Assembly: GCF_024166365.1 (NCBI RefSeq)
Contig: NC_064843.1
Coordinates: 53,572,032 to 53,636,031 of the forward strand
Length of the DNA: 64,000 bases
Reading direction: 5' to 3'
Source of the DNA: Elephas maximus indicus
Lineage: Eukaryota; Chordata; Mammalia; Proboscidea; Elephantidae
The notes under the pieces were generated by a model. It did not search any database, had not been told where the DNA came from, and was given only the letters and a program-made list of their open reading frames with translations. Each line of letters starts with the position of its first letter. Positions within the stretch are counted from its first letter, which is position 1. The position numbers and the translations under genes were made by a program. Positions 12,388-23,495 of the stretch are shown one piece after another.

Positions 12388-12689
12388 GTGAGGGGAAAAA
12401 TGAATTGTAAAAGGGAAAAATGGATTTGAGGTCCAGGTGGGATTGAAGCACTGATGGCATGACCAGGTGGTCATCAGAGACTTCAATGACTGAAATTTTA
12501 ATTTGGAAAGAACTAGATTATGATGTAATTAGATTGTGTCTAGACTATGACCATGAGACTAGACAGGACAGTTCAGATTATTGGAGCCAAGAAAATCTAA
12601 ATAATAGAACCCAGAGGCTAAAATACCTGGGTATGGAATCTCTAATAATGATACAGGAATAGAGATGGAGAGTGGATGGTGTTAATAAA
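12388..12689. other. Non-coding, nothing recognised
   Basis: The short ORF at 12459-12662 has no recognisable domain, and no flanking splice or retrocopy signs were seen; an A run at 12687-12699 leads into the next repeat. Confidence 0.35.
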
Positions 12690-12962
12690 AAAAAAAAATT
12701 AATTTTCTCACAGTTTAAGAGGCTAAATGTCCAAATTCAGAATGCCAGCACTACGGGGTGGCTCTTCAGGTTCTGATTCCTGGTTCCATGGATTTCTCCG
12801 TGTGTCTTGTCATCTATCTTACCCAATCCCTGCTTCCTAGCTTGCTTGTTTAATCTCTTTTATATCTTAAAAGCAATTGACTTAAGATACACCCTGCACT
12901 AATCCTGCCTCATTAACATAACAAAGACAACCCATTCCAAATGAGATTATAATCGCAGGCAT
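12690..12962 (+). repeat. Old mammalian interspersed repeat, left part
   Basis: Begins with 'aattttctcacagttt' and runs toward 'aaatgagattataatcgcaggcat'. The continuation, ending 'ttttggggggacatgattcaacccataacag', is at 14113-14173, after an RTE insertion. The same family appears at 44745-45122 and 49560-50405. Name not assigned. Confidence 0.6.
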
Positions 12963-14112
12963 GTTGTTGTTGTTGTTAGATGCCATCCAGGTGGTTCCAA
13001 CTCACAGCAATGCTATGTACGACAGAATGAAACACTGCCTAGTCTGTGCCATCCTCACAATCATTGAATGTGTGATCCCATTGTTGCAGCCACCATGTCA
13101 TTCCATCTTGTTGAGTGTCTTCCTCTTTTTTGCTGACCTTCTACCTTATCAAGCATGATGTCCTTCTCCAGGGACTGGTGCCTCTTGTTAACATGTCCAA
13201 AATATGTGAGACAAGGTCTTGCCATCCTAGATTCCAAGGAACATTCTGACTGTACTTCTTCAAGACAGATTTGTTCGTTCTTCTGGCAGTCCATTATTTA
13301 TTCAACATTTTTCACCTACACCATAATTCAAATGCATCAAATCTTTTTCAGTCTTCCTTATTCATTGTCCAGCTTTCCCATGCATATGAAGTGATTGAAA
13401 ATACCATGTCCTGGGTCAGGTGCACCTTAGTCCTCAAACTGACATTTTTGCTTTTCAACACTTTAAAGAGGTATTCTGCAGCAGATTTTCCTAATGTGAT
13501 ATGTCATTTGATGTTTTGAGTGCTATTTCCTTGGGCATTGATTGCAGGTCCAAGCAAAATGAAATCCTTGACAACGTCAATATTTTCTCCATTTATCATA
13601 ATGTTGCTTATCATTAAGTTGTGAGGATTTTTGTTTTCTTTATGTTGAGGTGTAATCCATACTGAAGGCTGTAATCTTCGATCTTCATGAGTAAGTGCTT
13701 CAAGTCCTCTTTGCTTTTAGCAAGTAAGGTTGTGTCATCTCATCTTCTCTCATCTCAACAACGCAGGTTGTTGGAGTCTTTCACCAATCCTTCTTCATAT
13801 AGTTTAGCTTCTCAGATTATTTGCACGGCATGCATATTAAATAAGCATGGTGAAAGGATACAACACTGACTCACACCTTTCCTGATTTTAAACCACACAG
13901 TAACCCCTTCTTCTACGTATGCCTCGTTCTTGTTCTGTGCCTCTTGGTCTGTGTACAGGTTTCTCATGAGCACAATTAAGTGTTCTGGAATTCCTCTTCT
14001 TCTTGATGTTATTCATAATTTGTTATGATCCTCACAGTTGAATGCTTTTGTATAGTCAGTAAAACACAGGTAAACATCTTTCTGGTATTCTCTGCTTTCA
14101 GCCCATATTCAT
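12963..14112 (-). mobile_element. RTE LINE, 3' 1.15 kb (antisense)
   Basis: The 3' tail is at the left, TTGTTGTTGTTAGATGCCAT, and the element runs leftward from the reverse transcriptase region. Near 13710-13770 the complement of the catalytic YADD region is degraded. Its right end is near the block 'tctttctggtattctctgctttcagcc'. It splits an older repeat; the short repeat AGGCAT (12957-12962, again near 14113) may be the target-site duplication. Frames are broken. Confidence 0.88.
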
Positions 14113-14446
14113 AGGCATAGATCTTATGATTTAAAAAACATATTTTGGGGGGACATGATTCAACCCATAACAGATACTTTCCAACCCATCCAGGACCAGT
14201 GTAAGTGGGGTGTGGTAGAAAGTGCTTGGGAGGGCTGCAGGGAACTAAAAACCCCAGTGCCATCAGGAGACAACTAGGTCAGTTAAAATGAAGGTAAAGG
14301 TACCATTTGGAGAAGTATGGTCCCAAGATAAGTGCTTGTAAAGAAAATAAATGCCCAGGAGATGGAGAATACACACACTTGTAAGCAAGTGTTGCATAAG
14401 TAGTACTAACATATTGAATTAAATCTGTAAATCTTTATTGTATTTA
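14113..14446. other. Repeat remnant, then non-coding sequence
   Basis: 14113-14173 is the right part of the repeat at 12690. The rest has no recognised feature. Confidence 0.5.
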
Positions 14447-14618
14447 AACAAAACAAAAAAAAAACCCGTTCCCGTTGAGTCAATTCCAACTCACAGCAAA
14501 CCTATAGGACAGAGTAGAGCTGCCCCAAAGGGTCTCCAAGGAGCAGCTGGTGGATTCAAACTGCTGACCTTTTGTTAGCAGCCAAGCTCTTAACTACCGT
14601 ACCACCAGTATCTACCAC
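14447..14618 (-). mobile_element. AfroSINE (antisense)
   Basis: A-rich tail at 14447-14464, then GTTGAGTCAATTCCAACTC and the common body, then the head complement 'cttaactaccgtaccaccag'. One base of the 'ttttggttagcagcc' block is missing. Confidence 0.92.
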
Positions 14619-15182
14619 ACACCAAATACTACAGTAAAATAGATGAAAAGACACTCATGCTTTTCAGGAGCTTACAATCAAGTTCAGGCAAAATCAAATA
14701 GAGGTTTTATAAAGTTCAAAAAAAATTAAAACTTTTGGAAATTCCAATAACTGTGTTTGGCACATAGTAGGCACTACGTTGAACGAATGGGCCTGATTGA
14801 TTACATACTCTAATCTGCAAAATGGAGATAATAATTAACCATTTAAATGGTCAATTAACATTCTTTGCATAGTTGTTAGGAAGACAATAGTATATGTGAA
14901 ACGGTTTTATAAAATTTAAAGTTTTACTTAACTGTGAGGACATGACTCTGAATATAAATTCTGAATATAAGTTAAGGTATCAAAATGTATTAAAAAAATC
15001 TATCTATTGGAATACTGGAACAATAATGCATCTGTTTAGATGAAGTAGAGTGCAGAACTAAGCACTCAGTAAAACTGCTCAGTGCTGAGAGCTAGGGTTC
15101 TTTTTCCTCAAAGTTTCAATTGTTGCTCTTAGTGGTATGGTTGTCATGATGTCCCTCAGACATACACCTGTATCTCCCTTGT
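14619..15182. other. Non-coding; weak MIR/L2-like remnants
   Basis: GTTTGGCACATAGTAGGCAC at 14755 and 'ctaatctgcaaaatggagataataatt' near 14811 resemble L2/MIR tails. No exon was seen. Confidence 0.45.
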
Positions 15183-15545
15183 TGTTGTTGTTTGTCATCC
15201 AGTTGGCTCCAATTCATGGCAATCCCATGGACAACAAAACGAAATGGTGCCAGGCCCTACATTATCTTCAGGATCTTTGGTATGTTCGAATCTGTTGTTG
15301 CAGCCACTGTGTATTTTGAGTGCCTTCCAACCTGGGGCTCATGTTCCAGCACTTTGTCACACAATTTTCTTTTGTGATCCATTGGGTTTTCACGGCTAAT
15401 TTTGGAATTAGATTGCCAGGTTTTTCTTCCCATTCTGTCTTAGTCTGGAAGCTCTGCTGAAACCCATTCACCTATGGGTGACTCTGCTGGTATTTGAAAT
15501 ACCCATGGCATAGCTTCCAGCCTCATACTTACTCCTTAGGGAGCC
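15183..15545 (-). mobile_element. Internally deleted RTE derivative (leader joined to tail)
   Basis: The left 120 bases (TTGTTGTTGTTTGTCATCCA to GTTGTTGCAGCCACTGTG) are the antisense RTE 3' end. At about 15311 the sequence jumps to 'tattttgagtgccttccaacctggggc' and 'gtcttagtctggaagctctgctgaaa', which is the antisense 5' leader of the RTE as seen at 35070-35330. The whole endonuclease and reverse transcriptase are missing. It has no coding capacity. Confidence 0.75.
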
Positions 15546-16060
15546 TCGGTTACTCCCTGGAAGTATGTTAGATGCCTGAGGGATTTACTACCTCTGTGAT
15601 CACCATCATTCTCTAATACTGAAAGAAATACTACACTGAACTCCTGAAAAAATTAGATCCTTGACACAGGACAAAGTGCCATTGCACAGTTTTTTTTTTT
15701 TTTTTGCCATCGTTGTTTGTTCTTTTAAGTGTGTATATGTATTTTGTAAAAGTGTGTGTTGGGGGAGTGGAGGACAAGGTGTTCTTTTGTGAACTGTAGA
15801 GTTTTAAAGCCAGAAAGACAAATTAGGACAAGAGCAGCTCTACTGAAGTTGGTGTTTTAAAAAAATTATAATGAAAATGGTAATTATGAACAGAAACAGA
15901 ATTCGTCAGGTAAACAGTGTGAGGAGAGGTACGGAAGGGTATTTTTTGGCCAGGTAGTATCTTATTCATTGCAAAGGAGTTATGAAACAATATGGCAAGT
16001 TCTGTGAACTGAGGTTATTGTATTCTGACTATAATATAGTGCAGATGTAAGGGAACTTTA
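15546..16060. other. Non-coding, nothing recognised
   Basis: Contains a T run at 15690-15705 and no supported exon. Confidence 0.4.
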
Positions 16061-16580
16061 CATTATAGCCATTTGTAGCCTTCAATCTTTTCATTCCTGT
16101 GCTCTATGAGGTTGATCATTCTAAGAGGAAAAATACGGCAGGACAGGGAGATTGAAAGTGTTGGGGTAGGGTTTGCAATTTTAGATAGAGTGATTGCAAA
16201 CTGAGAGAGTGCTAGGAAAGGACCCTCTGAAAAGATGCCATTTGAACACAGATCTGAAGGAGGTGAGGGCGGGAGCAATGGGGATATCTGAGGAAAGGAC
16301 ATTCCAATCAGAGAGAACAGAAAGATGGGAACCTGCCTGGGGTGTCTGCGGAACAGCAAGGAGCCCCGTGTGTCTAGAATGGTGTGAGTAAGGAAGACAG
16401 AGTAGGAGAATGGTGTCAGAGAAAAAAAAGGAATGGGTCCAGGCCACAGAGTGGAATAGTCAGACCATTGTAGCCACTTTGGTTTTACTGTCAGTGAGAT
16501 GGGAAGCCATTGAAGGTTTTCAGTACAGGAGTGACTTGAATGACTTATGCTTATAGGATTGTGCTGGGTGTTGAGTTGAG
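16061..16580 (+). repeat. Ancient mammalian dispersed repeat
   Basis: Blocks 'ccatttgaacacagatctgaaggaggtgag', 'aggacattccaatcagagagaac' and GATGGGAAGCCATTGAAGGT identify the same old family as 8885-9480. ORFs at 16063-16447 on the minus strand are chance readings. Confidence 0.5.
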
Positions 16581-16918
16581 AATAGGCCGAAAATCTTCAG
16601 TCACCTAGTATGATGCCAGAATATTATGAGATCAGTAAAGTTTAGTAAGCATCTGTGACTCTAAAAGCCAGATTGTCTTTTCTGTCTTAATTTTGGACCT
16701 CAGGCAGGCCATGGCTCACAAGTGTGACTGGACTGTCATCGTGGACTCAGTAAATGTCTGGTGAATGAATGATATTGATATTTTTTTTTTAAAGAGCAAA
16801 AACAACAGTAAATATTTATTTGTTTAAGAAATTCTGAATATGCTAAATAAATGCTACTAATAGTGCCCATAGCCTAAATTGCTAACAAAAAAATAAAATG
16901 ATTTAGCAAAATATTTAC
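16581..16918. other. SEL1L2 intron 2 sequence
   Basis: No feature was recognised apart from an old-repeat-like phrase near 16750 ('taaatgtctggtgaatgaatga'). By position this is intron 2 of SEL1L2 on the minus strand. Confidence 0.5.
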
Positions 16919-16974
16919 CTGTGTGGTGACATTTCTTTCTTTTTGCTTTTTATGATGTTTTTCTGCTTCGGTAT
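16919..16974 (-). CDS. SEL1L2: SEL1L2 exon 2 (56 nt)
   Basis: On the minus strand a 56-nt segment is bounded by an acceptor (pyrimidine-rich tract ending TTTATTGCAG) and a donor (CACAG followed by GTAAAT). After two bases that complete the codon begun in exon 1, it reads TEAEKHHKKQKERNVTTQ. This aligns without gaps to the part of human SEL1L2 that I remember as ending KRQKERNVTTQ. The exon starts with 2 nt and exon 1 ends with 1 nt, so the frame is kept. The peptide is basic and lies just after the signal peptide; NVT is a potential N-glycosylation sequon, consistent with a luminal N-terminus. SEL1L2 is a testis-enriched paralogue of the ER-associated-degradation adaptor SEL1L; its Sel1 repeats come from later exons, not found in this window. 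The human comparison is from memory. Confidence 0.9.
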
Positions 16975-17124
16975 CTGCAATAAACAGAACATTTTCATAA
17001 AATTTGAAAACATTTTCTTTTTAAAATTTTACTAAATACAGTTTAAAAACTTTCTAGATAACTTTTGAAAGTCTAAGGATAATATATGAAAATAAATTAT
17101 AATTTAGAGTTACTAATAATGTGT

Positions 17125-17297
17125 CAGAGCCCTGGTAGTGTAGTGGTTAAGAGCTCAGGGTGCTAACCAAAAGGTTGGCAGTTCAAATCCACAGGCCTCT
17201 CCTTGGAAACCCTATGGGGCAGTTCTACCCTGTCCTATATGGTTGCTATAAGTCGAAGTTGACTCGACGGCAATGGGTTTGGTTCGATTTTTTCAAA
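17125..17297 (+). mobile_element. AfroSINE in SEL1L2 intron 1
   Basis: Head 'gagccctggtagtgtagtggttaagagctc', the block 'ctccttggaaaccctatggggcag', and tail 'gacggcaatgggtttgg'. Possible 7-bp target duplication AATGTGT (17118-17124, 17298-17304). Confidence 0.92.
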
Positions 17298-17304
17298 AAT
17301 GTGT

Positions 17305-17744
17305 TACAAAATAATTTCTCACTGACAGTTTTAAAGATGTACCTTGGCACCAGAGCCAAATACTTTGATTAATACTTTGATTAAGCGTTTTAAAATTGCA
17401 AGAAAGAATTCTAAAATAGAGCTAATTAAAACTTCCTGGGTTAGAATTTAATTAAATGGTTTCTGTGTAAATAAATGGTATCTATTGACAGACAATATTA
17501 AAACATAAAAGAAGGAATACAATCTTTTACATTTTTATAGACTCATCCATATGTCACAGATATCAAACATTAATATAATTGAAATATATATGAGTGATTA
17601 GTTATGACTACATCAGGCTTTGAACTTTGAGAAACAAATTTTCACAAGCAATATTTAATTAATCTTATTATGAAGTACCACCACCAGTCTCAGTTTGTCA
17701 TACTGTGATGCACTTATTGCCTGATGCTAAAAGTTATGCCACTT
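17305..17744. other. SEL1L2 intron 1, nothing recognised
   Basis: AT-rich intronic sequence with no supported repeat or exon. Confidence 0.4.
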
Positions 17745-18165
17745 GTATTTCAAACACCAGCGGGGTCACCCAGGATGGACAGGTTTCAGCAGAGCTTCCA
17801 GTCTAAGACAGACTAGGAAGAAGGGTTAGGCAATCTATGTTCAAAAATTAGCCAACGAAAACCTTATGGATCACAACAGAACACTGTCTGACTCGTTTGC
17901 TTTAGACATGTCCTCAGGAGGAATCAATTGCTGGAAGAAGACATCATGTTTGGTGAAGTAGAGGGCCAGCGAGGGTGAGGAAGATCCTTGGTGTGATGGA
18001 CTAGGACAATAGCTGCAGTGATAGACTTGAACATGCCAGCAATCGTGAGGATGATAAAGAACTGGGCAAAGTTTTGTTCTGTTGTATATATATAAAATAT
18101 ATATATATATATAAGGTAGCCATAAGTCAGACTTGACTCAATGGCTATCTAGTAATCTATTTATC
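17745..18165 (+). mobile_element. Internally deleted RTE derivative with TA expansion
   Basis: 17745-17892 corresponds to the RTE 5' leader ('caaacaccagcggggtcaccca', 'caggtttcagcagagcttccag', 'cagaacactgtctgact'). At about 17893 it switches directly to the RTE 3' end ('ggaagaagacatcatgtttggt' onward). A (TA)n tract at 18088-18113 interrupts the tail. The arrangement mirrors 15183-15545, though the junction differs. Confidence 0.72.
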
Positions 18166-18787
18166 TTTATCTATTATGAAGTAAGCATAGACCATATATA
18201 CTATATAAAATACAAATACAGTAACTGGTAAATTTAATTCTTGCATGGTGCTTGAAATTTCTTAACTTACATATATAGAGGAAAAGTCTTTGAAGAGTCA
18301 TGACAGAAAGCGGCAAAAATGTGGAACAGATTTTCAAAATCTCAGTGGAATCTAGATTTTCTGGAACCAGTGAGGATGGATGAATCCCAAAAGCTATGTC
18401 TCTGAGGTAATCTATAAACCTTAAACCTCATGCCAGAACTATTCTCTAAAGTCTTCTTTGAACCAAAAAATAGTTTAGCTTAATTTGTAAAGTGTGTCTG
18501 CCTTCAGCCTTGTGCTATTTTAAAGAATTATATATGTGGGATCAAACTGACAACAGCAGCTCAAAAGGTTAGATAAGAAACTTAGAGTGGCAATAATTTC
18601 ATGTTAATGGAGGTGGAATAATTTGGAAAAGGATAGTGAGAATGATTGCGCAACTTGAAGAATGAAATCATTATCACTGAATTGAACGTGTAGAAATTGT
18701 TGAAATGGTGTATCTTTTGCAGTGTACATTTTCACCAAAAATTAGAATAAAATAAAGTCTTTGACAAATTTATATGGTGGGGTGACA
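18166..18787. other. SEL1L2 intron 1, nothing recognised
   Basis: AT-rich sequence without a supported exon or repeat family. Confidence 0.35.
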
Positions 18788-18790
18788 CAT

Positions 18791-18812
18791 CATGTCATGT
18801 CATGTCATGTCA
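18791..18812 (+). repeat. (CATGT)n pentanucleotide microsatellite
   Basis: Four tandem copies of CATGT plus a partial fifth. Confidence 0.9.
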
Positions 18813-19395
18813 GTCAGGTCATATTAATTTTACTATATTGTTGGGATTGATAGTTTTCGATTACTATAAACTGATTTGATGCATGCTCAAAATGAGTCTA
18901 CATGCTTTTATGTGATAGATTAGCATTTTACAGTCAGAAGAATTGGATTCAGGATAAATATGGGGTAGTTAAAATTTTCTATTTTCCAAAAAGTCATAAG
19001 CTTGTATTTTAAATGCAGGTTATGAATTTTTCTAATGTTATCCCTGACATTGGCAGCAGCCTCATAATTCTTTGTCAGTTCTGTTTACTTTATAAGCAAG
19101 ACCTTGTAGAAATTGGTCCCACATTGTTTGCTATTTAGTTCTCCATCAAATTAAAGAAAAAAATGGTGAATTCTAAAAAAAAAAAAAAAATGCGATAATT
19201 GCATGGTGACAAATGCATTAACATAAGGCATATTAAATTCTTTTAAAAGAGTATAAATATATGATACAATTTAATAAATTAGGATTGGTCCTTAGGCTCA
19301 GGATGTGAAATAAATTATGCAAGAATAAGATGTTATTACAAATGAAACTTCCTCTTTCCTAAGTGTGCCAAGTGATCATTTTTGAGCCATGGGTA
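18813..19395. other. SEL1L2 intron 1, nothing recognised
   Basis: An A run near 19176-19190 is the only notable feature. Confidence 0.35.
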
Positions 19396-19582
19396 CTCGT
19401 TATCAGAGGCAACATAACATTGTGGATAACCATGTGGCCTTTGAATCATACAAGTGATTCAAAGTGTTCTAGTCCTGATTTTGTACCTAATTCATTAATT
19501 TGTTATGACAATTAGATGAAATAATCTATGCAAACTATGTAGCGTGGTGCTTAATACATATTCAGTGCTGAATAAATATGTG
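19396..19582 (+). repeat. MIR SINE remnant
   Basis: 'gaggcaacataacattgtggataa', 'tttgaatcatacaagtgattc', 'tagatgaaataatctatgcaaa' and 'cagtgctgaataaatat' follow the order of the MIR consensus. Confidence 0.65.
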
Positions 19583-19602
19583 TGTGTATATATATATATA
19601 TA
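19583..19602 (+). repeat. (TA)n microsatellite flanking an AfroSINE
   Basis: GTGTGTATATATATATATAT runs directly into the SINE tail; a second TA/CA tract resumes at about 19765-19800. The SINE split or seeded the tract. Confidence 0.85.
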
Positions 19603-19762
19603 AACCAAACTCATTGCCATCGAGTCGATTCCGACTTATAGTGACCCTAAAGGACAGAGTAGAGCTTGCCCATAGGGTTTCCAAGAAGCATCTGGTGGAT
19701 TCAAACTGTAAACCTTTTGGTTAGCAGCCATAGCTCTTAACCACTACGCCACCAGGGATTCC
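19603..19762 (-). mobile_element. AfroSINE inside a TA microsatellite (antisense)
   Basis: Tail AACCAAACTCATTGCCATCG at the left and head complement 'cttaaccactacgccaccagg' at the right. Flanked by TATATATA on both sides, so the target-site duplication cannot be separated from the microsatellite. Confidence 0.93.
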
Positions 19763-19764
19763 GT

Positions 19765-21060
19765 ACATGTATATATATATACACATATATATGTGCGTAT
19801 ATGACGGCACTGGTTTTGTTTTATATATATTGCACTAGGCCTACTTTTTTAAAGGATTTAAAATGCCTTTGAGATAATAATACATTTAAATTAATAGTTT
19901 AAAGGGACTTTTGGGGGGAGGGGAATGGCAGTTCTTGCTTAAGGGACACTGAGTTTCTGTTGGGGTGATTAAAAAAACCTTTGGAAACAGGTAGTGATGA
20001 TGGTTGCACAACATGTTGAATGTAATTAATACCACTGAATCGTACACTTAAAATAATTAAAATGGCAACATTTATTGTGGGATTATATATATAAATATAT
20101 ATAACCACAATTTTTTTAATTTAAAAAAGAACAGTGACAAAGTGTTACTAGAGACTTCAAATGTTATAAGAATTTATTAACACTTTGCCTATAACATGAC
20201 TTTCCTTTCAATTACGATTTTTCTTTCAAATGAATTACTTAGCCTCATTATATTCATGTTTTTAGAAACCAGGCACTGTGACTGATCTTATATGCAAAGT
20301 AAATATCTAGTAATTTTTAAACTTCATCATTACTAGAAAAAAGTAAACTGGAAAAAGAAGTGTGATTTGGTAGATTCCCGTTAATATATTCCTCAAAATA
20401 CACAGAATAAAATTATAGTTAGTGTCCACAGAATATACATAGAATAAGAACTACGAAGTGTCATGTGTATTTGAATGAGGAGAAAATTATGAATATTAAA
20501 TGGAATAAAGTTTCCATTATACACACTGGACCAGAAAATCAAACTGTAGGTGGTCAAATGCTAACACGAAAATTGCAGGTTGAAAGCAGTTATCAAAAGC
20601 AGAGTAACCGTAGACAAAAGAATTAGTGAAATGGGAGGAGATGTAAGATTATACCTGAGGGAATAAACTATTAAAAGGAATAGCTTAAAATATTAAAGGA
20701 GATAAAGGCACTCAGTCACTACTGCCAACAGAGGCTGCACAATCCAGAAACAACTCTTGAAACTTATTTTTTAAAAACATGTTTCTTCTGTAAATTTCAG
20801 GCTTTTAGGTTTTCACCTAAGGAAAAACACTGAATGACTACTGGGGAAAGCATTCTGCTGAAAATAGTACATTGCACAGTGCTTTCTAGCAGGTTGTTTT
20901 ATACCAATTGAGGAACTTCAATGCTTGCTTGAGCACTGTCCTACAGTTTCATTACTTCCCTATATATGAATTGTGAAATTGCCGCAAATTCCAGCACTCC
21001 CTAGGAAAAACACATTTCACTCGGTGCAGGAACAAAATATTAGACATTCCACTTATATAA
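19765..21060. other. SEL1L2 intron 1, AT-rich, nothing recognised
   Basis: No exon was seen. The block 'ggttgcacaacatgttgaatgtaattaataccactgaatcgtacacttaaa' (around 20000-20050) is of a kind common in L1 3' regions and may be a short L1 fragment. Confidence 0.35.
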
Positions 21061-21222
21061 CAAAACAAACAACCAAACCAAACCAAAAAAAAAAAAAGTC
21101 CATAGGGTTTCCAAGGCTGTACGGAAGCAGACTGCCACATCTTTCTCCTGAGGAGTCACTGGTGGTTTTGAATGGCTGATAACAAGACACTGTTTTAACC
21201 ACTGTGCCACCAGGGCTGGGGT
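21061..21222 (-). mobile_element. AfroSINE variant (antisense)
   Basis: Left tail 'caaccaaaccaaaccaaaaaaa', then 'gtccatagggtttccaaggctgtacggaagcagactgcc' and the head complement 'ttaaccactgtgccaccaggg'. The middle block containing 'aaggctgta' distinguishes this variant from the common AfroSINE; similar ones are at 41996 and 60150. The minus ORF at 21053-21322 is an artefact. Confidence 0.8.
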
Positions 21223-21404
21223 TTAAAAAATATTTTTTTCCATTTTTGGGATATGCTTTATAATGTACATTAGAATACATCAGTAGTACATCATCATGAT
21301 GAATAAATAAATATACGTACAATGGAGTGTACCCTCAAAAATGTTTGATGTGAGGCTAGACTTGGAAGGGGACTAAAGTTTTATTCAGCTCTAGAATTGT
21401 ACAT

Positions 21405-21612
21405 TTTGCTCCAATTTATTATATGTCAGATGCTTTACATACTTTATCTCCAATTTCCACAACAAACCAGCAAGATAGCAAGCATGGAATATTTGTATTC
21501 CCGTTTTATTCATGAGGAAACTGACACCAAGTAAGAATGATTAACTTGTCCAAGGTAGGAGAGTAGGATTCAGGTCTGACTCCAGAGTTCTTGCTCTTTC
21601 TATTGCATTCTC
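21405..21612 (-). repeat. MIR SINE (antisense)
   Basis: 'tatgtcagatgctttacatactttatc', 'attcatgaggaaactgacacc' and 'aacttgtccaaggtaggagagtaggattcagg' are the complement-strand MIR core. Confidence 0.75.
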
Positions 21613-21807
21613 TCCAAACTCTACCAAGGTTCATAATATTTTGAATTTAAATGGCAAGCTCCTTTTAGAAAAATTTGGATTATGCACAAAATTTTATGAG
21701 GCATGTCTATTTGCATAATGTGAAAAACATCATTTTAAGTACAATAGAGTTTTAATTTACGACCCCGTATTGAGAGAGGAGAATTTTGAGTTAGAAAGGA
21801 AGAAGTT

Positions 21808-22566
21808 GCTGAAAGTGAAGAGAACTTGAAGCACTTACTGATGAAGATCAAAGACTGTAGCCTTCATTAAGGATTACACCTCAACATAAAGAAAACAAAA
21901 ATCCTCACAACTGGACCAATAAGCAACGTCACGATGAATGGATTGAAGATTGAAGCTGTCAAGGATTTCATTTTACTTGGATTGATAATCAACACTTATA
22001 GAAGCAGCAGCCAAAAAACCAAAGGATGTATTACATTGGACAAATATGCTGCAACAGATCTCTTTAAAGTGTCAAAAAGCAAAGATGTCACCTTGAGGAC
22101 GAAGGTGCGCCTTACCCAAGCCATGGTATTTTCAATCAGCTCATATGCATGCAAAAGCTGGACAATGAATAAGGAAGATTAAAGAAGAATTGACACCTTT
22201 GAATAATGTTTGCAAAGAATATTGAATATACCAGGGATTGCCAAAAGAACAGACAAATCTGTCTTGGAAGAGGTACAACCAGAATGCTCCTTAGAAGCAA
22301 AGACGGTGAGACTACATCTCGCATACTTTGGATATGTTACAAGGAGGGATCAGTCCCTGGAGAAGGACATCATGCTTGGTAAAGTAGAGGGTCAGCAAAA
22401 AAGAGGAAGACCCTCAATGAGATGGCTTGACACAGTGACTATGACAATGGGCTCACGCATAACAATGATTATGGGGACAGCGCAGGACTGGGCACTGTTT
22501 TGTTCTGTTGTACATAGGGTCACTATGAGTCAGAATCAAGTCGAAGGCACCAAACAACACAACAAC
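21808..22566 (+). mobile_element. RTE LINE 3' part with 12-bp target-site duplication
   Basis: A 0.76-kb 3' fragment from the reverse transcriptase C-terminal half to the (CAACAA) tail. Reading frames at 21934-22182 and 22210-22761 contain DFILLGLIINTY, SKSKDVTLRTKVRLTQAMVF and IAKRTDKSVLEEVQPECSLE, with an in-frame stop near 22181 between them. The perfect direct repeat AAGGAAGAAGTT (21796-21807 and 22567-22578) fixes the insertion. Confidence 0.95.
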
Positions 22567-22699
22567 AAGGAAGAAGTTAGCATTACAGCCTACAAAAGAA
22601 TTGTCTGTGTGGCTTTTGGGACATGGAGTGAATCCCATCAGATTCACAGAAAACCTACAAGATTTTTAAGAAGTTTTGTGCTGAAAAACACCACTTTGT
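22567..22699. other. SEL1L2 intron 1 spacer
   Basis: Short unique spacer between two RTE-derived elements. Confidence 0.4.
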
Positions 22700-22862
22700 T
22701 GATGTTGTTGTTAGTGTCATTGGGTTGGCCCTTTACTCATGGTGACCCTATGCCATTTTGATCCATAAGGTTTTCACTGGCTGATTTTTTGAAGTAGATC
22801 ACTAGGCCTTTTCTCCTAGTCTGTCTTAGTCTGGAAGCTCTGCTGAAACTTATTCAGTATTA
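22700..22862 (-). mobile_element. Short RTE leader-tail derivative (antisense)
   Basis: TTGTTGTTAGTGTCATTGGG (RTE tail complement) is followed within 60 bases by 'ccataaggttttcactggctgat' and 'gtctgtcttagtctggaagctctgctgaaac' (RTE leader complement). Same architecture as 58739-59062 but without the tRNA-like head. Confidence 0.7.
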
Positions 22863-23495
22863 CCGAGCTGGACCAACAGAGATTGAGACAGTTCAAAATG
22901 AAAAGAACTGCTTGGGCCTCTCTTTCTATGAGTAAGAAGCAGGATAAGCAAGCTACTCAATTGCAAACATGGGATAAGGAAGGACAACTCAGAGGGCAGA
23001 GCCAGGAGCCTAGAGAACGTTTACAAGAGCTGAAGAGAACAATGGTTTATGGAACCACTCCCAGAGGATAAAACTGGGACCTAATCAAGGAAAATTCCCT
23101 ATCCCTGGAGTATGGAATCTGTCATGATCTTCCTGACTGGATTTCTGAATTGCCTTGAACTAGCTACTGTTATATGACTCCTCATGTGACCCTCACCCTT
23201 TTTGGACAGCAGTGTCAAGTGTGGTTTATCTGTCTCTCCAGTTTACATTGGGTCTGTGGGAGAATGGGGAATAATTTGTCTTTTTGGTTCACAAGTGTTT
23301 GAATAAAAGAACTGTACTCAAGGAGCCTTACCAACATCTTGATCTGATGCAGATCATGAGATCATGGACTCTGAATGTGATGCTATGATATCGGGTGGGG
23401 GAGAATCATGCGGGAAAGATATGAATCATTAAAGTCCAAGGGTAGACTGTCGTACACTGTTGGAATGGCACCCGATGAATCACAACTACCTATGT
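22863..23495. other. SEL1L2 intron 1, nothing recognised
   Basis: No supported exon or family. ORFs at 22883 and 23408 show no domain. Confidence 0.35.

Noticed and set aside
1-16900. Further SEL1L2 exons downstream of exon 2
   Set aside because: I looked on the minus strand for the expected next peptide region and splice-bounded segments and found none; exon 3 and later exons are probably outside the window.
18088-18113. CRISPR-like or regulatory array at the TA repeat
   Set aside because: It is a simple TA microsatellite inside an RTE-derived element; no spaced direct repeats occur in the window.
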